Assembly: GCA_026168455.1 (NCBI GenBank)
Contig: CM047426.1
Coordinates: 64,060,488-64,124,487, forward strand
Length of the DNA stretch: 64,000 bases
Direction: 5' to 3'
Source: Theocolax elegans
Taxonomy: Eukaryota > Arthropoda > Insecta > Hymenoptera > Cerocephalidae
Position numbers and translations under genes: made by a program. How positions within the stretch are numbered: the first letter of the stretch is position 1; each line of letters opens with the position of its first letter. This document shows, one piece after another, positions 1-10,480 of the stretch. The notes under the pieces were generated by a model. That model made no database searches, was not told the origin of the DNA, and saw only the letters and a list, made by a program, of their open reading frames with translations.

Positions 1-1352
1 CTTTTACAAATGCATCAATTGTAAACTGTTGAGAAACTTTTCCCATATTAAGGTATGGATTAAATCCATTTCTCATAGAAAGTCTGTAATTATAAAATTG
101 CAAACATGAAATATTGTTTTTCTTATATTTGCATTTCATATTAGGCATCCATCCATATCCTCCATTTGGATAAATAAGTGGGTATGTCATTGGATCAGTG
201 TGTTTACTTATTAAAGGAATACTAATTGGATTGTCATATTTTGAATATATAACTATATCCCGCTCTGAAGTAGGCAGTCCATTTTTTCCTACAAATACCA
301 TTGCAACTTCATTACAAGTAGCTTCATTATATATATTTTTATCTAATTTTTCTTCTAATATTCTAATTTTTCTTTTTCTACCTCATACATCATTTTATAA
401 GCTTTAGCATAAGGATTAACATTTCTAATTAAGCTATCTAATTTACTTGACAATTCTAATTTTGTATCTAAATTATTTTTAAAACTTTTTCTTTCAGCTG
501 CAGCAATTCATCTAGAACATACAATTGCCCATATTTTCGAGCTTCATTTTCATTTGGATGTAAAGCAAAAACATTGTGATATATTTGACCACATATTCTA
601 AGAATTTGTGGTCCACTACCAGATAACTTATCAAAATTAGCTCCAAAGCTTGCAAAAGCTAACGCATTATTATATAGCCGAATATTTTTGCGAAAATTAA
701 TACTATCTTCCGATATTCCTGTAGCTAATTGCTTTAATTCTTCCGGATAGGGAGGCATTAGAAGTTCTTCCTTTGTGACAACAATTAGAAAATTCTTTAC
801 CTAGTGTATATTCAAAAACAAAATGTTTAGTATTACAATGTTTACAAGTTTCAGACATATAACCTAAATTGTTTTCAATAATATTTTTTCATCAAAATCT
901 ACATTTGCTATTCGACCTATTATTTTGGATTTACTTACTTATTTTACATTTTGTTCATTTTTAATTAAAATACGTTTATTTAATTCTTTATAATTTATAC
1001 CTTTTTTGTATTAATTGGTTTATCATATACGTTAAAAAATTTTCCTTCATCAATTTTTAATTTTTAAGCAATATGATTGGTATTTCCATGTCTTTGTCAT
1101 TTTTCATACATATGCGTCTTTTTAAATTTTTTTGTAAATGGTTTTATACTAATTTATCGATATCATTTTTTCTACTTTCGTTTAATATTTTTCCATTTAA
1201 TTTTTTCTTTTCATTTTTTTTACATTGATCAGTATTTTCATTATAATAAATATGTTGTTTTTGTAATGCTTCTTTTTCTCGTTCATTTTTTATTTCGTCA
1301 CTATTTATTTTTTGTCTTTTCATCATGGTTTGCTGTTTTCTCTTTATTTTTT
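1..1352 (-). pseudogene. Helitron Rep N-terminal fragment, copy A
   Basis: Minus-strand remnant of a Helitron Rep/helicase protein, which would drive rolling-circle transposition. A readable piece at 468-758 contains residues such as NIRLYNNALAFASFGAN and CGQIYHNVFALHP, typical of the Helitron region upstream of the helicase-like N-terminal domain. Bases 1-~300 encode the start of that domain (FVGKNGLPTSERDIVIYS). The left part runs off the window. Frameshifts relative to copy B (for example near 480 and 1060) show decay. This block is nearly identical to 2495-3856, offset 2494-2504 bp, and is cut off on the right by an LTR-type insertion beginning about 1353. Confidence 0.8.
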
Positions 1353-1608
1353 TGTGGAGAGAGAAACACAGTGTGTATACGTATACGCAGTACACCTCCA
1401 AAGTTGGCACTAGACGTAGGGGAGCTTGAGTTTCTGGGATCTCAAGCGTGGTGGTGCAAACGCACGGCTATCCCTAACGAGGCTCCCGGTGCTCAGAAAA
1501 TGGTCTTCTTGACACCGGTCGAGCAGGGGCAACCTTCGCCTCTCTAGCCCAGGTGATCGAAGTGATCAAACGGCTCCCCGAGGGCGTAGGTCGCGTTTGG
1601 GTGGGGGA

Positions 1609-1819
1609 TATAACGGGTACGGATTTCGAGTGTCGGCGCAGGTTAGGTCCCTGAATTATCGGCGACGTTCGTCGATAGGACCAAGTCGACTAGCCGGGAT
1701 AATTGCGAATGGTAGCGCAGTGGTGAGGCTTCTGCCTCGCGCTCCCGGGATCGTGGGTTCGCGCCCCGATACCTTCGTTGATTTTTTTATTCCTTATATT
1801 CAATCCGTACCCCGTTACA
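1609..1819 (+). repeat. 211-bp LTR with embedded tRNA-like unit, copy 1
   Basis: Bounded by TATAACGGGTACGG and CCGTACCCCGTTACA, which are inverted repeats of each other as expected for LTR ends (the usual TG start reads TA in all copies here). Followed after two bases by TGGCGCCCAAC, matching the 3' end of tRNA-Lys. Inside lies a tRNA-like Pol III unit (about 1700-1788). Copies of the same length are at 4113-4323 (plus) and 5063-5273 (minus). Confidence 0.75.
1700..1788 (+). ncRNA. tRNA-like Pol III unit inside LTR
   Basis: A box TAGCGCAGTGGT at 1713-1724, B box GGTTCGCGCCC at 1756-1766, and a T7 run at 1782-1788 that could terminate Pol III. A hairpin (GAGGC TTCT GCCTC) sits at the anticodon-arm position. 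It is not a canonical tRNA. Repeated at 4204-4292 and, inverted, at about 5094-5182. Confidence 0.6.
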
Positions 1820-2071
1820 AATGGCGCCCAACTCAAAAACCCACTTGCCAGAAGAGACGAAGTAGTTTATCTTCGCCTGGCTCATCTTGGACCGAAGTCG
1901 GTCATAAACTCCCATCCCCACCACCACAGTCCCGGTGGATTTCCCCGCGAGAACGTCAAAAAGTGCGGAGGGATGACTGTAGGAGAAAAGCCTGTGTTTC
2001 TCTCTCCACAGTGTGTATACGTATACGCAGTACACCTCCAAAGTTGGCACTAGACGTGGTGCGGCCGGAGT

Positions 2072-3856
2072 CCACGTTTTTGAAATCGATAACATAAGTG
2101 TAGGCGATACAATTTCCTAAAACACCTTGCTTAATTACCAATTCTTTAAATTCTTTTATTTTTTGATGAAATACCTTAAATACTAAATCTGGTCTATCAA
2201 TTACAGTTTCATATTTTTTTAAATGTTCAGTTATTTCTTTTCAGTTTGGATTACATGTCATTGTTATAAATAAGTCAGGTTTTCCGTAACGATTTACTAT
2301 ACTCATTGAGTCAATGTAATTTTGTTTTAGGAATCTTGAACTTCTAACAAAATTTGATGGCAAAATAAACATTTTTCCAATTTTTATATTTTCAGATTCT
2401 TTTTTCTTGTGTAAATAATCCATTACGCCTTTATAATAATCGCTTCTTAAAATATCTTGGTTTTTCTTTACAAAATATAATCTTGATTGTTCAACTTTTA
2501 CAAATGCATCAATTGTAAACTGTTGAGAAACTTTTCCCATATTAAGGTATGGATTAAATCCATTTCTCATAGAAAGTCTGTAATTATAAAATTGCAAACA
2601 TGAAATATTGTTTTTCTTATATTTGCATTTCATATTAGGCATCGATCCATATCCTCCATTTGGATAAATAAGTGGGTATGTCATTGGATCAGTGTGTTTA
2701 CTTATTAAAGGAATACTAATTGGATTGTCATATTTTGAATATATAACTATATCCCGCTCTGAAGTAGGCAGTCCATTTTTTCCTACAAATACCATTGCAA
2801 CTTCATTACAAGTAGCTTCATTATATATATATTTTTATCTAATTTTTCTTCTAATATTCTAATTTTTCTTTTTCTACCTCATACATCATTTTATAAGCTT
2901 TAGCATAAGGATTAACATTTCTAATTAAGCTATCTAATTTACTTGACAATTCTAATTTTGTATCTAAATTATTTTTAAAACTTTTTCTTTCAGCTGCAGA
3001 CAATTCATCTAGAACATACAATTGCCCATATTTTCGAGCTTCATTTTCATTTGGATGTAAAGCAAAAACATTGTGATATATTTGACCACATATTCTAAGA
3101 ATTTGTGGTCCACTACCAGATAACTTATCAAAATTAGCTCCAAAGCTTGCAAAAGCTAACGCATTATTATATAGCCGAATATTTTTGCGAAAATTAATAC
3201 TATCTTCCGATATTCCTGTAGCTAATTGCTTTAATTCTTCCGGATAGGGAGAACAATTAGAAAATTCTTCCTTTGTGACAACAATTAGAAAATTCTTTAC
3301 CTAGTGTATATTCAAAAACAAAATGTTTAGTATTACAATGTTTACAAGTTTCAGACATATAACCTAAATTGTTTTCAATAATAATTTTTTCATCAAAATC
3401 TACATTTGCTATTCGACCTATTATTTTGGATTTACTTACTTATTTTACATTTTGTTCATTTTTAATTAAAATACGTTTATTTAATTCTTTATAATTTATA
3501 CCTTTTTTGGTATTAATTGGTTTATCATATACGTTAAAAAATTTTCCTTCATCAATTTTTAATTTATTAAGCAATATGATTGGTATTTCCATGTCTTTGT
3601 CATTTTTCATACATATGCGTCTTTTTAAATTTTTTTGTAAATGGTTTTATACTAATTTATCGATATCATTTTTTCTACTTTCGTTTAATATTTTTCCATT
3701 TAATTTTTTCTTTTCATTTTTTTTACATTGATCAGTATTTTCATTATAATAAATATGTTGTTTTTGTAATGCTTCTTTTTCTCGTTCATTTTTTATTTCG
3801 TCACTATTTATTTTTTGTCTTTTCATCATGGTTTGCTGTTTTCTCTTTATTTTTTT
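2072..3856 (-). pseudogene. Helitron Rep N-terminal fragment, copy B
   Basis: A longer copy of the same Helitron protein, read from 3856 down to 2072. In order it shows a lysine/glutamate-rich N-terminus (about 3829-3647), a Cys-rich segment with CKHCNTKHF and NCCHKG (about 3350-3260), the NIRLYNNALAF..GQIYHNV region (about 3260-2965) and the helicase-like N domain (2795-2241). The last recognisable residues are YTYVIDFKN near 2080, just before the expected Rep HUH motif region, where the LTR-type insertion at 1353-2071 interrupts it. The catalytic HUH and tyrosine motifs and the helicase are absent, so this cannot transpose on its own. Confidence 0.82.
2241..2795 (-). CDS. Helitron helicase-like N domain (open segment)
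   Basis: An uninterrupted 184-codon stretch inside the Helitron remnant. Recognisable features are ERDIVIYSKYDNPISIPLI, DPMTYPLIYPNGGYGS and PDLFITMTCNPN, the conserved signature of the Helitron_like_N domain (PLxxPxGxxG ... DLFxTxTCNP). The natural protein begins upstream, so the listed start is only an internal Met. The downstream reading continues for about 55 codons to YVIDFKN, where a nested element breaks it. It is a fragment of a transposase and not a host gene. Confidence 0.8.
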   Translation of the reverse strand: MVFVGKNGLPTSERDIVIYSKYDNPISIPLISKHTDPMTYPLIYPNGGYGSMPNMKCKYKKNNISCLQFYNYRLSMRNGFNPYLNMGKVSQQFTIDAFVKVEQSRLYFVKKNQDILRSDYYKGVMDYLHKKKESENIKIGKMFILPSNFVRSSRFLKQNYIDSMSIVNRYGKPDLFITMTCNPN

Positions 3857-4575
3857 TGTGGAGAGAGAAACACAGTGTGTATACGTATACGCAGTACACC
3901 TCCAAAGTTGGCACTAGACGTAGGGGAGCTTGAGTTTCTGGGATCTCAAGCGTGGTGGTGCAAACGCACGGCTATCCCTAACGAGGCTCCCGGTGCTCAG
4001 AAAATGGTCTTCTTGACACCGGTCGAGCAGGGGCAACCTTCGCCTCTCTAGCCCAGGTGATCGAAGTGATCAAACGGCTCCCCGAGGGCGTAGGTCGCGT
4101 TTGGGTGGGGGATATAACGGGTACGGATTTCGAGTGTCGGCGCAGGTTAGGTCCCTGAATTATCGGCGACGTTCGTCGATAGGACCAAGTCGACTAGCCG
4201 GGATAATTGCGAATGGTAGCGCAGTGGTGAGGCTTCTGCCTCGCGCTCCCGGGATCGTGGGTTCGCGCCCCGATACCTTCGTTGATTTTTTTATTCCTTA
4301 TATTCAATCCGTACCCCGTTACAAATGGCGCCCAACTCAAAAACCCACTTGCCAGAAGAGACGAAGTAGTTTATCTTCGCCTGGCTCATCTTGGACCGAA
4401 GTCGGTCATAAACTCCCATCCCCACCACCACAGTCCCGGTGGATTTCCCCGCGAGAACGTCAAAAAGTGCGGAGGGATGACTGTAGGAGAAAAGCCTGTG
4501 TTTCTCTCTCCACAGTGTGTATACGTATACGCAGTACACCTCCAAAGTTGGCACTAGACGTGGTGCGGCCGGAGT
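3857..4575 (+). mobile_element. Nested LTR-type insertion (copy B)
   Basis: Near-identical to 1353-2071 (offset 2504). It joins the same Helitron sequence on its left but continues on its right into a gag zinc-knuckle fragment instead of Helitron DNA. It contains the second plus-strand LTR at 4113-4323 with TGGCGCCCAAC at 4326. Confidence 0.65.
4113..4323 (+). repeat. 211-bp LTR, copy 2
   Basis: Same ends and internal tRNA-like unit as copy 1. A box at 4217-4228, B box at 4260-4270. The primer-binding-type sequence TGGCGCCCAAC starts at 4326 and then diverges from the PBS next to the inverted copy at 5063. Confidence 0.75.
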
Positions 4576-4985
4576 TCGCGTATAAGGCCAAGAAGAAGTC
4601 AGAGAAGGCTCCTCTGAAGGCAAAGGTAGCAGCGGTGGAATCCGATAAATCCACCACCGGCAAGAATCTGGTGGAGCTGGACGCGATTCTCAACCAGCTG
4701 AAGAAGCTGCTACCAAGTGAGAACGGGAGCGCAGCCGGGAGTAGCAAACCAGGAAGTCCCAAAAGTGGACGGCGGTTTGCTCAGAAAAAGAAACCGCCGA
4801 ACCGGCCCGGAGAGCAGAGGGGCCAGTACGAGAAGCCCCGCGGCGGAAAGAGCGCGGAAGGAGGGCCAAGCAGGACGCCCTTCGATCCGAGCAAACCGAT
4901 TTCCTGTAATGGGTGCGGTAAGCTTGCGTATTTCCGCCGCCATTGCCCTGACTGCAATCAGGGAAACGCCTCCGGGAGCGGCTAA
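4563..4985 (+). pseudogene. LTR retrotransposon gag C-terminus (CCHC knuckle)
   Basis: The C-terminal part of a Gag-type nucleocapsid protein, which would package element RNA. It is Lys/Arg/Pro-rich and basic. It ends with a zinc knuckle at 4905-4946 of the form C-x2-C-x4-Y-x4-C (CNGCGKLAYFRRHC). The expected His of CCHC is Tyr, so the knuckle is probably impaired. A second CPDC follows. The open frame runs back through the LTR to 4101, but the upstream part is LTR sequence read by chance. No protease or RT follows; an inverted LTR starts 78 bp after the stop. Confidence 0.65.
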
Positions 4986-5062
4986 ACGGGACTCAGGCCG
5001 AACCCAAGGGCCAGAGAGTCCCCGAGATGCCCAGAACTTCGGGCCCCACGTTGGGCGCCATT

Positions 5063-5273
5063 TGTAACGGGGTACGGATTGAATATAAGGAATAAAAAAA
5101 TCAACGAAGGTATCGGGGCGCGAACCCACGATCCCGGGAGCGCGAGGCAGAAGCCTCACCACTGCGCTACCATTCGCAATTATCCCGGCTAGTCGACTTG
5201 GTCCTATCGACGAACGTCGCCGATAATTCAGGGACCTAACCTGCGCCGACACTCGAAATCCGTACCCGTTATA
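5063..5273 (-). repeat. 211-bp LTR, inverted copy 3
   Basis: Reverse complement of the 4113-4323 LTR, same length. On the minus strand it is followed by TGGCGCCCAACGTGGGGC (about 5042-5059), a long match to an animal tRNA-Lys primer-binding site. The gag fragment between the two LTRs is on the opposite strand, so this is a rearranged head-to-head structure and not one element. Confidence 0.75.
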
Positions 5274-6038
5274 AATGTTTAATTAATTATACATTTAATG
5301 TTTAATGATATAATTTAATTTTTCTGTTAAAGATGATTTCGATGAATACTTGCTGAATTTATAAATTATATAAACAATAAAAACGATATATTGAAAAAAA
5401 TATATCTTATGAAATATACAAGTGAATAGAGTACAATTGTAACATAATAATTGTAATTAATTAACATAATAATTGTAATTTGAAATTTTTGCAAAAATAA
5501 GTTTGTAAAATAAACAATAAAAATTAATTTGATTTATTGTATGTTCCAGTGTTGAAATTTTAATTTTTATTATTATTAATTTGAATTACGTAATCAAATG
5601 TTATTTTAATTATTGTTATTAAGATAATTTTCTTTCATAATTTATCATAATTTATCGATAATTTTCAAAAATGTAAGGCCCAAAATTTATAAGGCCCAAA
5701 AATGTAAGGTCCAAATTTATAAGGCCCAAAAATGTAAGGCCCAAAAATGTAAGGTTCAAAATTATAAGGCCCAAAAATGTAAGGCCCAAAATTTATGAGG
5801 ACAAAAATGTAAGGCCTAAAATTGTAAAGTCCAATTAAAATAAAACTTTGAAACTATAAAAATGCATTTTTAAAAAACCGGAGAACCGGAGACCAAAAGT
5901 CGATCCACTTTAATATAATATAAGATTTTAAGGAGATGTGATAGCTAAATTACAGGGATCTACTTTTAAAAATCCAAAAATTCTCTGTAAATACAGAACT
6001 AAACATCTGAAAAAAATTATACGTGATACTTGTTTCAC
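5274..6038. repeat. AT-rich spacer with AAGGCCC minisatellite
   Basis: No gene seen. About 5665-5838 holds a degenerate tandem array of ~14-bp units of the type AAAAATGTAAGGCCC (variants TTATAAGGCCC). The rest is AT-rich with no motif I recognise. Confidence 0.6.
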
Positions 6039-6322
6039 CTAACCTTGAAATAAAAATATTCTATACCCATTAGTTCTTATTGTGAGTGGATATGCAAGGA
6101 CGCGCAGGTCAGGATAATAAAAAAGGAAAGAATGAAGTAAAGTTGCAATTAATTGTAATGCCGGTGAATACATAATGATCGTAACGTTCAGTCTTACATG
6201 TTTTGCGCGCGCCTGCGTTATCATCACTGCGTCTCGTCGACGCGGTTGTCGAGTTAGTTTCTCTCCCTAACGCTCTAAATTATATGTATGCGTGTACATG
6301 GTGGTACATATACACGGTAATA

Positions 6323-7300
6323 TTACAGTCGGCCTATTCTGACAAAGAGAACTTGCAAGTTCTCGTGATCGTTACACGTGTCATTTGACATAATATTCTC
6401 GCTCTCGCTATCGCTTTCGTCGTAACAATTGTTCGCGGGATCCTCGAATACAACCCACGGCTTAAGACGATCCGGAGATAGAATAGACTCGTATATCTTT
6501 TGCTTTAATGGGTACCCCGGGATATCACTTACTAAATAACGATCGCGATCTAACTTCTTTTTGATTACATACGGTCCAACATATTTCTTGCTCATTTTCG
6601 TACTACCAGCGACGTCTGGACTCTTGGATTGCAACATAACGTAATCGCCTTCATTGTATTCATGATAAGGTTTTCGACGTGAATTATAGGTATGAGATAT
6701 TGTCGCCTGATTATAGCGTAGCTTTGTCGCTATATCGACTCGCATATTCGATCGATTTTCAATAAAGTCATTATAATTTAGATCGTCGTTTATCGCGTCT
6801 ACAATAACATCGGCTCCTCCTGTACGTGTCTCGTAACCTAATAATACCTGGGATGGTGTTCTGCGAGTAATGGAGTGAATAGAATTATTCAATGCCATTT
6901 GAACACGCTTTAAAACCTCGGGCCACTGATCTGGAGCAGATACAAGTTTACATATCGCGGGTATAATTGTACGATTGTAACGCTCGGTTTGTCCATTTGA
7001 ACGGGGGGTTTGTACGGCGATTAAGACGTGTTAAATGCCCAAAGAATTACGAAATTCGTTAAAATTGCTCCCGGTGAAAGCTGATCTTCGATCCGAAACA
7101 ATACGACGTGGGACACGTCGATTTTGTTGGTTCCAGATCTATAAACTTGGAAAAGGCGTCTATTTTCTCGAAAATATGGCGATGACCCTTGGTATCCTAT
7201 GGACGCGAACCCTTATCAACTGCATGCAGGAAGCCTTCTTTTACGCTCGCTTTTTTATTATATTTTAAACACTTAACACAATTAAAAATACATTTTTTTA
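6323..7300 (-). pseudogene. Ty3/gypsy integrase fragment
   Basis: The integrase end of a retrotransposon polyprotein. Read from 7300 downwards it shows the zinc-binding CVKCLKYN segment, a core piece (DAFSKF, then TPRSNGQTERYNR near 6990) and an open stretch 6898-6323 that holds the C-terminal GPY/F-type module (KKYVGPYVIKKKLDRDRYLV) and a SPDRLKPW motif. Frameshifts and stops between about 7200 and 7020 disrupt the core. Integrase would insert the element cDNA. The protease, RT and RNase H that should precede it are missing (see the gag segment at 7300-7730). Confidence 0.8.
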
Positions 7301-7730
7301 CGAATTTGCGCATATTACTCCTCGCCAGACTCAGTTTTTCGACGGTGTAGTCCTCCAGCCGCTTCTCACGATTCCATGTTCGAGCCCGCATCTTTTCCAT
7401 TAGCTTACCGACGTCCTTGACTTCTCCGAACATGTCTTTCAGCTTAGTCATCAAATCCATCCATGACAGAGTCCACAGGTCCTCCTGTGTCTTGTACCAC
7501 TGCCTCACTCGACCCAAGAATTTGTTGATAGCCAGCATTTGCACGACATCATCGGTCAACTCGTATGCAACACGGACCGACTCGATTTTTCGCAACCATG
7601 ACTCCAGGTTCATCGATGAGTCCTCACAATAATCGAAAGACGGAATTTGCGCGGCGATTTTAACATACGGCGGTTTCCTTGGAACGTGCTCTTCTGATTC
7701 AATCCTGATTTTGTACTGATTCTGTACCAA
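7300..7730 (-). pseudogene. Ty3/gypsy gag fragment fused to integrase
   Basis: An open stretch on the minus strand with a retrotransposon Gag (capsid) signature: LESWLRKIESVRVAYELTDD, FLGRVRQWYK, and LKDMFGEVKDVGKLMEKM. In the same open frame it runs straight into the integrase zinc-binding segment (NCVKCLKYNKKASVKEGF) at about 7320-7200. A complete element would have several kilobases of protease, RT and RNase H between them. The fusion therefore marks a large internal deletion and does not indicate a novel protein family. Confidence 0.75.
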
Positions 7731-7739
7731 TCCAATTCT

Positions 7740-8440
7740 GCGTTTTTATAAATAAGCAATACTTAGTACTACGCTACATACGAACTTTACAATACTACCT
7801 TATAACTAGTTCCCTAGACGGACGCAACTAACGGTTATCGTGTGTGTTCACATGGAAATACGGTTTTGGATAATCCACGTGCGCTCACGAGGATACGGTC
7901 GGGATAATCTACGTGTGCTCACGAAGATACGGTCGGGATAATCCACGTGTGCTCACGAAGATATGATCGGAATAATCCACGTGTGCTCACGAGGATACGG
8001 TCGGGAAGCGGTTACGGTATGCTAGGTTATACTTACGGACGTGTGCTCACATTCGCATTTATGGACGCCTGCACCAGGTACAAGATTCAGTCTGGCCGTG
8101 TGCTCACGACCAGCTTCCTCCGGATCCCTGATCCAGACTGGTTACAGCGGTTCTCGGCGCGCCTTATATACCCGATCTGTGAGAGCATGCATGCGCAGAA
8201 CGCGGTTGCCCCACTCCGAACGAGGTCAATGAACTGGCTAGTAGGCGCAGTAATGGGGGAGCAGTCACTGACCCTTGGCTATTTATATTGCGGTCGTTGA
8301 ACTCGCGATTTACGACGCGTGTTTATCGCGAAGCTATCTTACTATACTACGAGTCTTAAACCTAGTAATTAATTATATTTAATAATTGGATAATTATTAG
8401 AAATAATTAGCGCGTGTAATTATTGCGCGTCGCAGCTTCC
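7740..8440 (-). repeat. Putative LTR/5' region of the gypsy element
   Basis: Moderately GC-rich non-coding DNA upstream (on the minus strand) of the gag fragment, so probably LTR and leader. I could not define LTR ends or a target duplication. It contains the 34-bp tandem array listed separately. Confidence 0.35.
7868..8004. repeat. 34-bp tandem repeat, four copies
   Basis: Units start at 7868, 7902, 7936 and 7970, each exactly 34 bp, built on GGATAATCCACGTGTGCTCA. Each carries an E-box-like CACGTG or near variant. This could be an enhancer-like repeat in an LTR, but function is not shown. Confidence 0.8.
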
Positions 8441-8869
8441 CAAAATTATTATCTTTCTCCGTCGATTCTAAAAAAAGTTCGCACTGCCGCTTTTGTTAAT
8501 ATCTTTATTGGAATACTGAAGTTTAGTGATGCTTTTTTGTCAAATTCGATAATTAAACGATGGTTTTATAGTATCTGTAAATTTCAACTCGTAATATTAA
8601 TTTGCAGTCACAATGACTCCTTGAAAAAAATTTATCTTAGCTTCAGAACATTGCACAGCAATTAGTAATAGCTTAATAATTGCAGAGAAATCCTAGTAAT
8701 TAAATAATCCATCTGCAGTATCATTTGGGATAAAGGTACTAAGGTAGTTTAAATAAATAATTCATCCATTGGCCACCTGATACAAAAATAATGTAAACTT
8801 TAAAGCTTTGTTTCTAACGTAAAAATTTCCGTACATAAACCAGTCGGGTACCATTTTATTAAAGCTTAT
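8441..8869. other. AT-rich spacer, nothing recognised
   Basis: No coding signal, RNA gene or defined repeat seen. Confidence 0.5.
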
Positions 8870-9894
8870 TGTAATAGCTCTCAAGCTCTTTGGGTTGATG
8901 GCATTAATACTAATATTATAAACATTTTAATCTGCAATAAACAAATTATAAAAAATCATTTTATAACACTGTATATAATTTGATGCCGGCCTTTAAAAAA
9001 TGAAGCTATAATAAAATTTTACGGAAAAAATTGTAGCTTTTTTTAAGAGCTATCGATTGCTTTTTCTTCTATTTTTGTAACTCAATTTTTACGAAAGTTA
9101 TGGCAGTTTTTTTCATAAATTTACATCTTTTTTCGCATCTGGATAACTTAAAAACATCAATAGATACAAAAAAATGTCAAAGAGAAAAAATGTGAAGTTT
9201 TTCACGTACAATGTAAAAAAAAGTTAAAAGTAATATGAAAAAAAAATTTCTTCCTACTATTACAGATTTGTAAATTCCTGTATTTTATTTTTTTCCTAAT
9301 TTATTAACTATTTATAAACAATAAAAATGTAATGAATTAATCACAAAAATTTGAACATTTTAACAAAATTTGCAAATAAATTTATAATAAACTATATAAT
9401 AATTTAATATTCAATTATAAGTAAATATATCAATAAATTAATAAAATTAAATAAAATAATAAATGGAAAAAAATAAAATACAGGGATATAAAAATCTGTG
9501 ATAAGGGAAAAAAATTTTTTTTTCATATTACTTCTAACTTTTTTTTTATATTGTACGTGAAAAACTTCACATTTTTTCTTTTTGACATTTCTTTGTATCT
9601 TTTGATGTTTTCAAGTTATCCAGATGCGAAAAAAGATGTAAATTTATGAAAAAAACTGCCATAACTTTCGTAAAAATTGAGTTACAAAAATAAAAGAAAA
9701 AGCAATCGATAGCTCTTAAAAAAAGCTACAATTTTTTTCCGTAAAATTTTATTATAGCTTCATTTTTTAAAGACCGGCATCAAATTATATACAGTGTTCT
9801 AAAAATGATTTTTTATAATTTGTTTATTGCAGATTTAAATGTTTAAAATATTAGTATTAGTGCTATTAATCTAAAGAGTTTGAAAGCTATTACA
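8870..9894. mobile_element. Foldback element with ~430-bp arms
   Basis: Two long inverted arms (about 8870-9300 and 9470-9894) separated by ~170 bp of AT-rich DNA. The outermost match is TGTAATAGCT(C/T)TCAA versus its reverse complement. Internally, long stretches such as AAGAGCTATCGATTGC and CATCTGGATAACTT match on both arms with scattered differences. No transposase is present. A target duplication was not evident. Confidence 0.85.
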
Positions 9895-10480
9895 TGTGAC
9901 AAGGCAAGTGTGCCTGTCATGGTGCATAGCGAGCACACACACATTCCTACCTACCTATTACCCAATACCTACCTAAACCGTATATTAAAGAAGCCTAGCA
10001 TCGAGCACACATATCCCTAGCTACCTATATAAGAAGATAAACCCACTAAAGCCGAACAAGCTACACCCTGGAACAGAAGCGGAGCCAGCACACACAAGAG
10101 TCGAGGAAACCAGCAGCCACCAAGAGGCTACATGCAGGGCGAGCAGTACTCGAAGAGCCTGGAGACATCAGCTGAGTGCGAAGGCAGCATAAGAGCATGG
10201 ATAGGGCATCGAGGTCCAAAATACCAAGAAGACGGCTGTTGCAGCAATTATAACAGCATATCCGTAATAGCCTCAAGCCAGAAGGAGCCATCCAACAGCA
10301 ACGGACTCGTACAGGGAGATCAACCTGTAAGGCATAATCATGAGTATGTTTTTCAAGACTAAGGAGCAGATAGGAGTACACAAGACTGTGTACAGGAGTA
10401 GAGGTGTATAGGAGCCAGGGTTAGAGGTTATGTGAGCATAAACATTGCTCACATATACTAACTAAATAACAAGGCACCTG
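9895..10480 (+). repeat. LTR- or leader-like region with TATA motif
   Basis: Non-coding, CA-rich sequence with short direct motifs (CCTACCTA, GAGCACACA) and a TATATAAG at 10026-10033. The layout resembles an LTR promoter and transcribed leader, but neither ends nor a partner copy were found. Small open frames here (for example 10132-10362) show no domain. Confidence 0.3.

Larger units (their letters stand above)
1353..2071 (+). mobile_element. Nested LTR-type insertion in Helitron (copy A)
   Basis: GC-rich block that abruptly interrupts the AT-rich Helitron. It contains a gag-like reading segment (SLAQVIEVIKRLPEGVGRVW, about 1535-1605), then a complete 211-bp LTR (1609-1819), a primer-binding-type sequence TGGCGCCCAAC (about 1822) and leader-like DNA. 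A ~46-bp segment beginning TGTGTATACGTATACGC lies near both ends (about 1370 and 2010). The words next to these copies, GTGGAGAGAGAAACACAG and CTGTGTTTCTCTCTCCAC, are reverse complements. The same block recurs at 3857-4575. Confidence 0.65.

Noticed and set aside
1597..2097. 166-codon plus-strand open frame, and its longer version at 4101-4985
   Set aside because: The first part reads through the LTR and its tRNA-like unit. Only the gag part after about 4563 shows protein-like features.
3580..3933. Plus-strand Phe/Tyr-rich open frames over the Helitron (also 1077-1547)
   Set aside because: They are antisense to the Lys/Asn-rich N-terminus of the Helitron protein.
7868..8004. CRISPR-like array
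   Set aside because: Units are contiguous 34-bp tandem repeats without spacers, in eukaryotic DNA. The 10-bp arrays at 18.1 and 24.2 kb are also not spaced repeats.
10132..10362. 76-codon open frame as a host gene
   Set aside because: No recognisable domain, overlapping open frames on both strands, and LTR-like surroundings.
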